NCBI GenBank assembly: GCA_015068125.1
Contig: SVLD01000019.1
Span: 1 to 33,969 of the forward strand
DNA from: Oscillospiraceae bacterium
Lineage (GTDB): Bacteria; Bacillota; Clostridia; Oscillospirales; Oscillospiraceae
DNA length: 33,969 bases
Direction: 5' to 3'
Part shown: positions 1 through 7,548 of the stretch, piece by piece
Position numbering within the stretch: the stretch's first letter is position 1
Layout of the letters: every line of letters starts with the position of its first letter
Made by a program: the position numbers and the translations under genes
The notes under the pieces: generated by a model
The model's database searches: none
What the model saw: the letters and a program-made list of their open reading frames with translations, nothing else
Told to the model about the DNA's origin: nothing

Positions 1-20
1 GTAAGATGGTGGTAGTTCAT
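1..20 (-). CDS. IS30-family transposase, N-terminal fragment (cut by window edge)
   Basis: Only six full codons are visible, reading MNYHHL with the ATG at 20-18 on the minus strand. An AAAGGAG ribosome binding site lies 8-9 bases upstream. IS30-family transposases commonly begin MNYxHLT, which is the reason for the call. The start codon and ribosome binding site lie inside the right arm of a 16-bp inverted repeat (14-29 with 67-82), so translation may be self-inhibited. Nothing can be said about catalytic residues or whether the gene is intact. Confidence 0.5.
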
Positions 21-82
21 ACAGATCTCCTTTCGTGGTTTATTGTGTGGTAACTTTATTCTACCAGAGATCTGTATGAACT
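14..82 (-). promoter_or_regulatory. Hairpin masking the transposase start
   Basis: Positions 14-29 and 67-82 are perfect 16-base reverse complements separated by 37 bases. In minus-strand RNA the downstream arm contains most of the ribosome binding site (GGAG) and the AUG of the transposase. A transcript that enters from outside would fold and hide the start. IS10, IS50 and some other elements are known to use this kind of protection; that it acts here is inference. Confidence 0.55.
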
Positions 83-137
83 TCTTCTTTTTTTACAAGT
101 GTTGCACTTGATAGTATAATTCACCTTAAACAGAAAA

Positions 138-163
138 AGGTCCTGCCAAAGGGCAGGACCTTA
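138..163 (-). terminator. Rho-independent terminator of the NlpC/P60 operon
   Basis: An 11-bp G/C-rich stem, AAGGTCCTGCC paired with GGCAGGACCTT, with a short loop is followed on the minus strand by a run of T. It lies about 90 bases beyond the stop of the minus-strand hydrolase gene. Confidence 0.85.
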
Positions 164-200
164 ACTTTTAAAAGTGTTTGTTTAAGTGTTGTTCGGGTTT

Positions 201-249
201 GTAGGGGCGGCCATTGGCCGTCCGCGGACGAGCAGTGCTCGCCCCTGCA
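201..249. repeat. Dispersed palindromic repeat, GTAGGGGCG type, head-to-head pair
   Basis: Two half-units face each other. Each has the form GTAGGGGCG, then a short palindrome around CATTG or CAGTG, then CGTCC, and the pair is joined by TCCGCGGA. The internal palindromes are at 208-220 and 229-241. The same half-units recur at 28471-28545 in the opposite arrangement. A false reading frame starting VGAAIGRP is produced by this repeat and should not be annotated as a gene. Confidence 0.8.
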
Positions 250-254
250 TATTC

Positions 255-1229
255 CTAGATAATGCTTCTGCAGCCGTAATAATGGGCCGCCCAGTAGGTG
301 TTGCTCAGGGAAGAAATAATCACACCCTGGCTGGAAGAAGCGTGGATAAACTGATTATTGCCCACATAGATGCCTACATGGGAAATGCCACTGGTGTAGG
401 TATTGGCAAAAAAAACAAGATCACCTACCTTCAGCTGCTGTTTGGAAATGGAAGCTCCCACAGTCCACTGCTGCTTGGTGGTACGGGGCAAGGAAATGCC
501 GTGGGCCTTGAACACATACTGCACAAGTCCGGAGCAGTCAAAGCCCTTGGGGGAAGTGCCGCCCCAGACGTAGGGAACGCCGATGTATTGCTTGGCGGTG
601 TTCACGATCTTCTGCCCAGTGGGAGAAGCACTTTGGCTGCCGCCGTTCAGAGCGGATGCGCTGGGAGCGACACCGGTGGATTTGCCGCCCCGGAAGAACA
701 GGGGAGATTTCTGGGAATCTCGGTTCTCATAAGGGATCTCCGTCAGATCCAGATAATCACTGCGGATATAGCCGATGCTGTCGCCGTAGATGATCTTGAG
801 CCACTGATTGTTGATACCAATGATGTAGGCCTTGTCACCGGCTTTTGCCTTGGTGATGGCGGCATAGCCCGTAGAGGGGCCGCTGCGAATATTGACGCTG
901 GAGCCGTTGACCCGGCCGTAACCCAGTTCCGCGTTTTCCCGGGTAGTCACATCCAGGTAATCGCTGTGCATATAACCGGTTTGCAGATTGTAGATAACTT
1001 TGTACCAGCTGCCGGTCTTTCCCAGCAGGATCACGACTTCATCATTGTAGGCGTAATCCAATGTTGTGGAAGAAGTGGATGGGCTGCTTCGCAGCCGCAG
1101 GGATGAAGCATTTACAAATGCGATGCCGGTTTTGATGCTGCCGCCGGCGGCATTTGCCTGGGGTGCTGCCGCGGCGATAAAAAGAAAAAATGCCAGCACA
1201 AGGCTGGCAATACGCTTGGTGGTTTTCAT
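255..1229 (-). CDS. Secreted SH3b-SH3b-NlpC/P60 peptidoglycan hydrolase
   Basis: 324 residues. A signal peptide (about 1-27, ending ANA-A) is followed by two bacterial SH3 domains (about 33-95 and 104-163), a Ser/Gly-rich linker (about 172-205) and a C-terminal NlpC/P60 domain (about 206-324). The catalytic Cys is C232 in the DCSGL motif, with H284 in SHVGIYVG and H296 in FIHAS as the expected partners. The family cleaves the D-gamma-Glu to diamino-acid bond in wall peptides, and the SH3 domains bind the wall. The start has GGAGG nine bases upstream. It follows the 96-residue gene by 29 bases, so both probably share one transcript ending at 138-163. Function in cell separation or wall turnover is inference. 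Confidence 0.93.
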   Translation of the reverse strand: MKTTKRIASLVLAFFLFIAAAAPQANAAGGSIKTGIAFVNASSLRLRSSPSTSSTTLDYAYNDEVVILLGKTGSWYKVIYNLQTGYMHSDYLDVTTRENAELGYGRVNGSSVNIRSGPSTGYAAITKAKAGDKAYIIGINNQWLKIIYGDSIGYIRSDYLDLTEIPYENRDSQKSPLFFRGGKSTGVAPSASALNGGSQSASPTGQKIVNTAKQYIGVPYVWGGTSPKGFDCSGLVQYVFKAHGISLPRTTKQQWTVGASISKQQLKVGDLVFFANTYTSGISHVGIYVGNNQFIHASSSQGVIISSLSNTYWAAHYYGCRSII

Positions 1230-1258
1230 ACGATGCCCTCCGTCTTACTTGAGAATGA

Positions 1259-1549
1259 TTATTTGCCTGCCAAAGCACGCTCGAGCCATACACAGCCAAA
1301 ATCCAAAGCGGTGTACAGTCCGTCTTTTTCGCTCTTCTTAACGACCCGGTCACGGCTCTTCGCGGCGGGATCGGTGAGCTGAAGCTGGACAGATACCTTT
1401 GTAGCCACGTCCAGATCGCCGACCTTTTTGGTTTCCAGCACCTGGAGCATGACAATGTGAGAATCTGCCATGGATCCGTAGTAGATCAGGTTGTCCTTCC
1501 GCATCAGCGGATGGCCCTTGTACATGAGAACTGCATTTTCATCAGCCAT
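1259..1549 (-). CDS. Conserved small protein of unknown function
   Basis: 96 residues, soluble, no signal peptide or membrane segment. I do not recognise the family. The sequence is mixed alpha/beta in character, with an N-terminal part rich in hydrophobic beta-like stretches (residues 20-60) and a charged middle (RDRVVKKSEKDG). It has an AGGAGG ribosome binding site and a near-consensus promoter immediately upstream, and the wall hydrolase follows after 29 bases. Co-transcription with a secreted hydrolase is the only functional hint. The reading frame is supported by the promoter, ribosome binding site and spacing. Confidence 0.8.
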   Translation of the reverse strand: MADENAVLMYKGHPLMRKDNLIYYGSMADSHIVMLQVLETKKVGDLDVATKVSVQLQLTDPAAKSRDRVVKKSEKDGLYTALDFGCVWLERALAGK

Positions 1550-1580
1550 TTTGGTTACCTCCTGTTCAGATTGTAATCAA

Positions 1581-1609
1581 ATTGTAACATTTCGTAACCA
1601 GACTGTCAA
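1581..1609 (-). promoter_or_regulatory. Sigma-A promoter of the small gene and NlpC/P60 operon
   Basis: On the minus strand a perfect TTGACA (1609-1604) and TACAAT (1586-1581) are separated by 17 bases, about 32 bases before the start codon. Confidence 0.8.
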
Positions 1610-1703
1610 CGCGTTCCGGGCAATTACCAGAACTTGGCAGGCTGGTTACAGGAGGGGTTGGATTTTGTAAGACGGAGGGAGTATGAAGTTTTGAATTTGA
1701 AAA

Positions 1704-1735
1704 CAAGAGGCTTTTGCCGTGGCAAAAGCCTCTTG
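1704..1735 (-). terminator. Terminator after ireB
   Basis: A perfect 15-bp stem (CAAGAGGCTTTTGCC and its complement) with a two-base loop, followed on the minus strand by GTTTTC. It lies 13 bases beyond the ireB stop codon. Confidence 0.85.
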
Positions 1736-1747
1736 GCGGGGATGGCG

Positions 1748-1990
1748 TTAGGCCAAATAGCACCGAACCAATTCCTGCAGCAGCTCGTCACGATCCAGCT
1801 TGCAGATCATGCTGCGTGCGTTATTGTAGTTGGTGATATAGGTGGGATCTTCCGTCAGCAGGTAGCCGACGATCTGGTTAACGGGATTGTAACCCTTTTC
1901 CTGCAGAGCGTCGAATACTGTGCGGAGGGTGCGGCGCATATTGTCTTTGTCGTCACAGGGAACGGTGAATTTAATGGTATTTTCCGTCAT
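1748..1990 (-). CDS. ireB: IreB-type regulatory phosphoprotein (UPF0297)
   Basis: 80 residues, the usual size of the family. The recognisable run is [15 protein letters not shown], followed by the conserved [20 protein letters not shown] and NARSMI segments. In enterococci IreB is a phosphorylation target of the Ser/Thr kinase IreK and modulates cephalosporin resistance; in most Firmicutes its precise job is unclear. The open frame extends 24 codons further, but the ATG at 1990 has AGGAGG directly upstream and matches the family start. It has its own promoter in the gap after pheT. Confidence 0.93.
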   Translation of the reverse strand: MTENTIKFTVPCDDKDNMRRTLRTVFDALQEKGYNPVNQIVGYLLTEDPTYITNYNNARSMICKLDRDELLQELVRCYLA

Positions 1991-2020
1991 GATTTCGACC
2001 TCCTGATTCTTAATACAGGT

Positions 2021-2049
2021 ATTATATCCCAAAAATGAGCCGCTGTAAA
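2021..2049 (-). promoter_or_regulatory. Promoter of ireB
   Basis: Minus strand TTTACA (2049-2044), 17-base spacer, TATAAT (2026-2021). It sits between pheT and ireB, so ireB need not depend on the T-box-controlled transcript. Confidence 0.7.
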
Positions 2050-2081
2050 GTGGGGAAAGCAATTATTTTTGGAACAGATGT

Positions 2082-4469
2082 TTACCGCAGAGTGGCGCCC
2101 AGCTTCTCAGACAGGGAAGACAACACCTTGGTGACAACGGCTTCGGAGTCGCTGTCGGTCAGAGTTCGGTCATCGGCTCTCAGCTCCAGGGAGAATGCCA
2201 GGCTCTTCTTACCCTCTGGGATACCAACGCCCCGATAGATGTCAAAGAGCTTCACGCCCCGCAGCAGCTTGCCGGCGGATGCGGTGATCACATCCTCGCA
2301 GCTGGCAACGGTGACAGCCTCATCGCAGACCAGAGCCAGGTCACGGGTAACGCTGGGGTACTTGGGCAGGGGGGTGTAGGTGGGATCCGGCAGCCGCAGC
2401 TCGAAGAGCTTAGTGAAGTTAATTTCAGCGCAGTAGACCTCGCAGTCCAGACCGTAGTTCTTGGCAACCAGGGGATGCACCTGACCCATATAACCCAGAT
2501 CAATACCATTGATGCTGACCATAGCGCAGCGGCCGGGGTGGTAAGAGGGATTGTCGGAAACCGCGGCATAGCTTGCCTTGGGCAGCCGCAGACCGGTAAA
2601 GACGGCTTCCAGCTCGCCCTTCAGGCTGAAGAAGGTTTCACCGGCACCAAAGGTGCCCAGAACCAGCATCTTGGGCTCTTCCGGCAGAACCTGACCGGCA
2701 GTGGGCAGATAGATCTTGGCCAGCTCATAGAGCTTGACGGACTTGTTGTGGTAGGCATTGTTCCGGGACAGAATATCCAGCATGGAGGGCAGGGCGATGG
2801 TACGCATAATGGAGGTGTCCTCGCCCAGCGGGTTCTGGATCTTCATAGCGTTGCGCAGAGGGCTGTCTGCACCCAGACGGATCTGGTCGAAGATAGCGGG
2901 GGATACGAAGGAGTAGGTGATGATCTCATTGTATCCCAGACCGCGGCACAGAGTGCCGGCCTTGTTTTCCGCCAGCATATAGGGGCTGTAACCGCCCTGG
3001 GTGGAAGTCTTGAAGGCGGTGGTGGGGATCTCGTTATAGCCGAAGGAACGGCCAATCTCCTCAGCCACGTCTGCCATCAGGTTCAGGTCGGGGCGGAAAG
3101 AGGGCACCAGAATGGTGTCGCCATCCACTTCGATCTCCAGCAGGTTCAGGTACTTGACCATTTCCTCCTTGGAAATGTCCGTGCCCAGCAGGCGGTTGAT
3201 CTTTGCAGGCTCCAGGGGCAGCGTTTTTGCCTCGGGAACATAGTTAATGATATCAATGATGCCGTCCATCACATCGCCGGCGCCCAGCAGTTCCACCAGC
3301 TCGCAGGCTCTCTGGACAGCGGGAACGGTCATCATGGGATCCAGGTTCTTCTCGAACTTGCCGGAAGACTCGGTACGCATACCCAACGCCAGAGCGGTCT
3401 GGCGGATGGAGGTGCCGTTGAAGTTGGCAGACTCAAAGACGACGGTGGTGGTGTCGTCCAGAATTTCGGAGTTCTCGCCGCCCATGATACCTGCCAGGCC
3501 GATGGGCTTGTTCTCGTCAGCGATGACCAGCATGCCGGGCTGCAGCTGACGGACATTGCCATCCAGGGTGGTCAGGGTTTCGCCTTCCTCGGCCTCACGG
3601 ACAATGATCTTGCCGGAGCCCACATAGCGGTAGTCAAAAGCGTGCATGGGCTGGCCGTACTCCAGCATGACATAGTTGGTGATATCAACAATGTTGTTGA
3701 TGGGACGGATGCCATTAGCTCTCAAGCGCTGCCGCAGCCACTTGGGGGAGGGAGCGATCTTGACATTGGCTACCATTCGGGAAGAGTACCGGTTGCACAG
3801 CTCGGTGGCAGGTACTTCCACATCCAGCATCTCGTACATGGAGCCGGCATCGGAACCCTTCACAACGGGCTCGTGGTGCTTCATCTGCTTGCCGAAGGCC
3901 GCAGCGGACTCTCTTGCTAGACCGATGATGGAGTAGCAGTCCGGGCGGTTGTTGGTGATCTCAAAATCCACCACAGTATCATCGTTTCCGATGACCAGGT
4001 TGATGTCGTCGCCGGGCTTGCAATCCTCGTCATTGAGAATCCAGATGCCGTCGGCGTAAGCGTCGGGCAGATCGTTCTGAGTCAGCCCCAGCTCGGAAAA
4101 GGAGCAGAGCATGCCGTTGGACTTTTCGCCGCGGAGCTTGCCCTTGGTGATATGAATGCCGCCGGGCAGGTAAGAATTGTGCAGCGCGGCAGGTACCAGG
4201 TCGCCCTCGTGGACATTCTGGGCGCCGGTGACGATCTGGACAGGCTCCTCTTCGCCCACATCCACCTGGCAGACCCACATATGGTCGGAATTTTCATGCC
4301 GGACGATGGAAACCACCTTGCCGACTTTGACATTCTTAATTTCCGCATCCATCCGCTCCCAGGTTTCAACCTTCTGGCCGAAGACGGTGAGCTTTTCCAC
4401 ATATTCCTTATCGGAGATATTGGACAGATCCACAAACTCCTCATGGAGCCATTTTCTGTTCAGTTTCAT
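2082..4469 (-). CDS. pheT: Phenylalanine-tRNA ligase beta subunit
   Basis: 795 residues, normal for bacterial PheT. It forms the alpha2-beta2 enzyme with PheS and charges tRNA-Phe in the cytoplasm. Domains in order: the start MKLNRKWLHEEF, an EMAP/OB-type tRNA-binding domain (about 40-150), B3/B4 editing domain (about 210-385), B5 domain (about 400-470), a degenerate synthetase core (about 480-690) and a C-terminal anticodon-binding FDX-ACB domain (about 702-795, beginning PKYPSVTRDLALV). It follows pheS by 13 bases with an AGGAGG site and is controlled by the T-box upstream of pheS. No terminator is visible before ireB. Confidence 0.98.
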   Translation of the reverse strand: MKLNRKWLHEEFVDLSNISDKEYVEKLTVFGQKVETWERMDAEIKNVKVGKVVSIVRHENSDHMWVCQVDVGEEEPVQIVTGAQNVHEGDLVPAALHNSYLPGGIHITKGKLRGEKSNGMLCSFSELGLTQNDLPDAYADGIWILNDEDCKPGDDINLVIGNDDTVVDFEITNNRPDCYSIIGLARESAAAFGKQMKHHEPVVKGSDAGSMYEMLDVEVPATELCNRYSSRMVANVKIAPSPKWLRQRLRANGIRPINNIVDITNYVMLEYGQPMHAFDYRYVGSGKIIVREAEEGETLTTLDGNVRQLQPGMLVIADENKPIGLAGIMGGENSEILDDTTTVVFESANFNGTSIRQTALALGMRTESSGKFEKNLDPMMTVPAVQRACELVELLGAGDVMDGIIDIINYVPEAKTLPLEPAKINRLLGTDISKEEMVKYLNLLEIEVDGDTILVPSFRPDLNLMADVAEEIGRSFGYNEIPTTAFKTSTQGGYSPYMLAENKAGTLCRGLGYNEIITYSFVSPAIFDQIRLGADSPLRNAMKIQNPLGEDTSIMRTIALPSMLDILSRNNAYHNKSVKLYELAKIYLPTAGQVLPEEPKMLVLGTFGAGETFFSLKGELEAVFTGLRLPKASYAAVSDNPSYHPGRCAMVSINGIDLGYMGQVHPLVAKNYGLDCEVYCAEINFTKLFELRLPDPTYTPLPKYPSVTRDLALVCDEAVTVASCEDVITASAGKLLRGVKLFDIYRGVGIPEGKKSLAFSLELRADDRTLTDSDSEAVVTKVLSSLSEKLGATLR

Positions 4470-4482
4470 TACAATGTCCTCC

Positions 4483-5526
4483 TTAGAACTGGTTCAGGAA
4501 CCGCACGTCGTTGTCGAAGATCAAACGCAGGTCGTTGATCCGCATCCGACCCATAGCCATACGCTCCAGGCCCATGCCGAATGCGAAGCCGGAGTACTTC
4601 TCGGGGTCGATGCCGCAGCTTTCCAAAACCTTGGGGTGCACCATGCCGGCGCCCAAAAGCTCGATCCAGCCCTCACCGTGGCAGGTGGAGCAGACCTGAC
4701 CGTCAATTTCGCCGGTGCCGTGGCACTTGTGGCACTGCATATCCATCTCGCAGCTGGGCTCGGTGAAGGGGAAGTGGTGGGGACGGAACCGCATTTCAGA
4801 CTCCGCGCCGTAGATCTTACGCATCATGGAGATCAGTGCGCCCTTCAGGTCGCCCATGGTGATGTGCTCATCCACAACCAGACCCTCGATCTGATGGAAC
4901 ATGGGGGAGTGGGTAGCGTCAGCCTCGTCCTTACGGAACACACGGCCGGGAGCCAGCATGCAGAAGGGAGGTTTGTGATTCTCCATAAAACGGATCTGCA
5001 TGGGGCTGGTCTGGGTACGCAGCAGAACGGAATCGTCGTCGCTGAAATAGAAGGTATCGCTGCGGTCACGGGAGGGGTGACCCTCCTCGATGTTCAGCCG
5101 GGTGAAGTTGTAGTCGGCCAGTTCTACTTCGGGGCCGTCTACCACCTGGTAGCCCAGACCGACGAAGATATCCTTGACTTCCTGCAGCACCATGTTCATG
5201 GGATGCTGATGACCCAGGGTAACGGCATCGCCGGGAATGGTCACATCGATGGCCTCTGCAGCCAGCTTGGCTTCCAGAACAGCAGCGCCGATGGCGGCCT
5301 TGCGGCCCTCCAGCTTTTCTTCGATCTCAGCGCGAACAGAGTTGGCCAGCTGACCCATAATGGGGCGCTCCTCGGCAGACAGCTTGCCCATCATCTTCAG
5401 CACGGCGGTCAGTTCGCCCTTTTTACCCAGCCACTTGACCCGGAGCTCTTCCAGCTCGGCAGGGGAATTGGCAGCATCCAGGCTGGACAGAGCCTGCAGC
5501 CGGATGTTTTCCAGTTGTTGTTTCAT
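4483..5526 (-). CDS. pheS: Phenylalanine-tRNA ligase alpha subunit
   Basis: 347 residues. It carries the catalytic class II synthetase core. An N-terminal coiled coil (about 1-90) binds tRNA. Motif 2 is around FRKDEADATHSPMFHQ, and motif 3 is GMGLERMAM near the C-terminus. A Cys-rich stretch with CHKCHGTG and CSTCHGEG precedes GWIELLGAGMVHP; a similar Cys cluster is present in other Firmicutes PheS proteins and may bind zinc. The start ATG has AGGAGG six bases upstream and is the first gene after the T-box leader. Confidence 0.98.
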   Translation of the reverse strand: MKQQLENIRLQALSSLDAANSPAELEELRVKWLGKKGELTAVLKMMGKLSAEERPIMGQLANSVRAEIEEKLEGRKAAIGAAVLEAKLAAEAIDVTIPGDAVTLGHQHPMNMVLQEVKDIFVGLGYQVVDGPEVELADYNFTRLNIEEGHPSRDRSDTFYFSDDDSVLLRTQTSPMQIRFMENHKPPFCMLAPGRVFRKDEADATHSPMFHQIEGLVVDEHITMGDLKGALISMMRKIYGAESEMRFRPHHFPFTEPSCEMDMQCHKCHGTGEIDGQVCSTCHGEGWIELLGAGMVHPKVLESCGIDPEKYSGFAFGMGLERMAMGRMRINDLRLIFDNDVRFLNQF

Positions 5527-5554
5527 ATTTGCTCCTCCTAAAAGGTAATTTAAA

Positions 5555-5815
5555 TAAAAAAATACCCTTCCATCCCAACAATCGGGACGAAAGGATTTCC
5601 TTCCGCGGTACCACCCGCAATTCGCCTTACGGCGCGCTTTTCAGGCGCAGACACGCCCAAGACTTTTAACGCAGTCACCCGGCAAATCCTACTAAAACTT
5701 CAGACCGCAGCTCCTGGGGGAAAGCCCGGTACCGCACCCATGCGGCTCCCACCATCCCGCATTCGCTGAAGCTGTGTTGATCAGTACAAGGCGACCCAAT
5801 CATCGCTTTTTTATA
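5555..5815 (-). ncRNA. T-box riboswitch (Phe) controlling pheST
   Basis: The minus-strand leader contains the hallmark T-box bulge sequence GGGTGGTACCGCG (5616-5604), which pairs with the free tRNA acceptor end. It is followed by a terminator hairpin (5598-5555) of about 13 bp with a T run, directly before the pheS ribosome binding site. A Stem I-like region with the typical GGGATGGTGGGAG element lies near 5765-5745. The specifier is probably UUC at 5722-5720, inside CTTTCC, which fits the phenylalanine genes downstream; that assignment is by eye. Uncharged tRNA-Phe would stabilise the antiterminator and allow transcription. Confidence 0.93.
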
Positions 5816-5824
5816 TCACCGAGA

Positions 5825-5853
5825 ATATTACCATATTCATGGAAAAAATGCAA
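5825..5853 (-). promoter_or_regulatory. Promoter of the T-box leader and pheST
   Basis: Minus strand TTGCAT (5853-5848), 17-base spacer, TAATAT (5830-5825), ending about 10 bases before the T-box structure. Confidence 0.65.
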
Positions 5854-5909
5854 GTATTATTTCAATAGAATGTGTATTTTATAGTAAATTTCCTATGTAA
5901 GAGGTGGAT

Positions 5910-6052
5910 AGGCTTCTCCTTGAGGAGAAGCTGTCAGCGAAGCTGACTGATGTGGTGTAGGATGCGTAGCATCCGTTTATAATTTATGCTGCTCCACAGA
6001 TCACCACATCCGACCTCGCTATGCTCGGCCATCTTCTCCTCCAGGAGAAGGC
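5910..6052. repeat. Inverted pair of a dispersed GGAGAAG...ATGTGGTG repeat
   Basis: The left copy (about 5910-5959) starts with the hairpin CTTCTCCTTGAGGAGAAG and ends GATGTGGTG. The right copy (about 6002-6052) is a diverged reverse complement with the hairpin CTTCTCCTCCAGGAGAAG. Between them is a 42-base spacer that contains a small palindrome around GATGCGTAGCATC. Repeats of this style are scattered in many Clostridia genomes. No gene is visible in the surrounding gap (5854-6138). Confidence 0.7.
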
Positions 6053-6089
6053 TTTTTGGGTGATTTGTGGACAGCATCAAGGGTTTCCC

Positions 6090-6119
6090 TTGACGGTGTC
6101 CCTTTGCCTGTGCTACCAT
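6090..6119 (+). promoter_or_regulatory. Possible promoter of nnrD
   Basis: TTGACG (6090-6095) and TACCAT (6114-6119) with an 18-base spacer, 19 bases before the nnrD start. The -10 is imperfect. Confidence 0.4.
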
Positions 6120-6138
6120 AAAAACAAGAGGTGATACT

Positions 6139-6978
6139 ATGGAAATTCTGAATCACGAAAAAGTACTGTCCTGTTTGCCCGAACGAAGTAAGTGTGCCCA
6201 CAAGGGCGATTTTGGCAGGATTTTGCTGCTCTGCGGCAGCCGGGGCTATACCGGTGCGGCGGCGCTGGCGGCCATGGGCGCGCTCAGAAGCGGCGCCGGA
6301 TTGGTGTTTTTGGGCGTTCCCGAAAGTATCTATACCATTGAAGCTGTGAAACTGACGGAGCCCATCGTCTTTCCCTTGCCTGATATCGACGGTATGCTCA
6401 GCACTGACGCCATCGACGAAATTCTGCGCCGCCTGCCCCAAATGGATGCTGTGCTGATCGGCTGCGGGCTGGGTCAGTCCTCCGGCACGCTGGCTGTGAC
6501 GGAAGCGGTGCTGAAAAATGCCCAATGTCCTGTGGTGCTGGATGCCGATGGCATAAACTTACTCGCGGCGCATAAGGATATACTGCGCGAAAGGCACTAT
6601 CCGACGATTCTTACGCCCCATGCAGGGGAATTTGCCCGGCTGGGTTATCCGGGGCAGGATCGGTGTGGGAAGGCGGTTTCTTTTGCTAAGGCATACGGCT
6701 GCATTGTGCTGCTGAAGGGGCATGAAACCCTGATCACCGACGCAAGAAAGGTTTACTGCAATCCCACCGGTAACCCGGGCATGGCCACCGGCGGCAGCGG
6801 AGATGTTTTGGCAGGTATCATCGTCAGCCTGTTGGGGCAGGGAATACCGCCGCTGACAGCCGCAGCCTGCGGAGCATGGCTCCATGGGGCGGCCGGGGAT
6901 GCTTGTGCAAAAGAAATCGGGCAGTACGGAATGCTGCCCAGCGATCTTTTGGAGGTGCTGCCGCGACTGATGAAATAA
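6139..6978 (+). CDS. nnrD: ADP-dependent (S)-NAD(P)H-hydrate dehydratase
   Basis: 279 residues, equivalent to the C-terminal half of bifunctional Nnr proteins and without the epimerase half. It repairs hydrated NADH/NADPH with ADP or ATP. The ribokinase-like fold is recognisable from GDFGRILLLCGSRGYTGAA (from about residue 24), PVVLDADGINLLA (131-143), LTPHAGEFARL (158-168) and the phosphate loop MATGGSGDVLAG (215-226) with the catalytic Asp of GGSGD. The start has AGAGGTGA upstream. The next gene follows after 12 bases, and the order nnrD-lipoprotein-mazF echoes the Bacillus acpS/ydcC/alr/ndoAI/ndoA neighbourhood. Confidence 0.95.
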   Translation: MEILNHEKVLSCLPERSKCAHKGDFGRILLLCGSRGYTGAAALAAMGALRSGAGLVFLGVPESIYTIEAVKLTEPIVFPLPDIDGMLSTDAIDEILRRLPQMDAVLIGCGLGQSSGTLAVTEAVLKNAQCPVVLDADGINLLAAHKDILRERHYPTILTPHAGEFARLGYPGQDRCGKAVSFAKAYGCIVLLKGHETLITDARKVYCNPTGNPGMATGGSGDVLAGIIVSLLGQGIPPLTAAACGAWLHGAAGDACAKEIGQYGMLPSDLLEVLPRLMK

Positions 6979-6990
6979 GGCGGTCGTTAC

Positions 6991-7548
6991 ATGAAACGGA
7001 TCATTTGTATACTCCTCGTTGTTCTTTTGCTTTCTGGCTGTTCCGGTGATTCCGATGAAATGAACCGGGCTATGACCCTGCGGACCAAGCTTTTGGCCAA
7101 GAGCGTCAATTTTGATGCGGTGGTTACGGCGGACTACGGTGACGCGGTATATACCTTTACCATGAATTGCCAATCCGATACCAAAGGGAATGTGACCTTC
7201 ACCGTAAAAGAGCCGGAAACCATCTCAGGGATTACCGGCAGTATTTCCGCCATTGGTGGAAAACTGACTTTTGACGATCAGGCGCTGAGCTTTGCCCTGC
7301 TGGCGGACGGACAGCTGTCTCCCGTATCCGGCCCCTGGATTCTCATGCGGGCGCTACGCAGCGGGTATCTGACCACTTGCGGAAAAGATGGAGAGAATCT
7401 CCGCCTTTCTGTAGACGACAGCTATGCCGATGATGCCCTGCATCTGGATGTATGGCTGGGGGAGGGGGATCTGCCCATCCGCGGTGAGATTCTTTGGAAA
7501 GGCAGACGGCTTTTGTCGGTGGAGGTCAAAAACTTCACCTTTGTGTAG
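6991..7548 (+). CDS. Lipoprotein of unknown function (possible LolA/YdcC-like fold)
   Basis: 185 residues. The signal peptide ends in the lipobox LSGC with the lipidated Cys at 17, so the protein is anchored outside the membrane. The mature part is rich in alternating hydrophobic beta-strands (for example VVTADYGDAVYTFTMNC and GNVTFTVKEP), as in LolA-type lipid-binding folds. Bacillus has the lipoprotein YdcC between nnrD/acpS and ndoA genes, so position and character match, but this protein is about half as long. Placing it in that family is inference. It is co-directional with nnrD, 12 bases downstream. Confidence 0.75.
   Translation: MKRIICILLVVLLLSGCSGDSDEMNRAMTLRTKLLAKSVNFDAVVTADYGDAVYTFTMNCQSDTKGNVTFTVKEPETISGITGSISAIGGKLTFDDQALSFALLADGQLSPVSGPWILMRALRSGYLTTCGKDGENLRLSVDDSYADDALHLDVWLGEGDLPIRGEILWKGRRLLSVEVKNFTFV

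Larger units (their letters stand above)
1..126 (-). mobile_element. Left end of an IS30-like insertion sequence (partial)
   Basis: The minus strand reads a ribosome binding site and the first codons of a transposase that continues off the window edge. Upstream of it (about 100-126 on the plus strand) is a stretch with the short palindrome AAGTGTTGCACTT followed by an AT-rich tail, which resembles the terminal inverted repeats I remember for IS30-family elements of Firmicutes. The exact outer end cannot be fixed because the other end and the target duplication are outside the window. The element lies just beyond the terminator of the NlpC/P60 operon. The family assignment rests on a few N-terminal residues and the end motif. 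Confidence 0.55.

Noticed and set aside
186..1106. 306-residue plus-strand frame beginning MLFGFVGAAIGRP
   Set aside because: It starts in the GTAGGGGCG repeat and runs antisense to the NlpC/P60 gene, which has a signal peptide, domains, ribosome binding site and terminator.
2475..3920. 481-residue frame antisense to pheT
   Set aside because: A shadow frame of a clearly recognised gene; no ribosome binding site and composition typical of antisense reading.
4177..5541. 454-residue frame antisense to pheS
   Set aside because: It overlaps the recognised pheS and part of pheT on the other strand and has no family resemblance.
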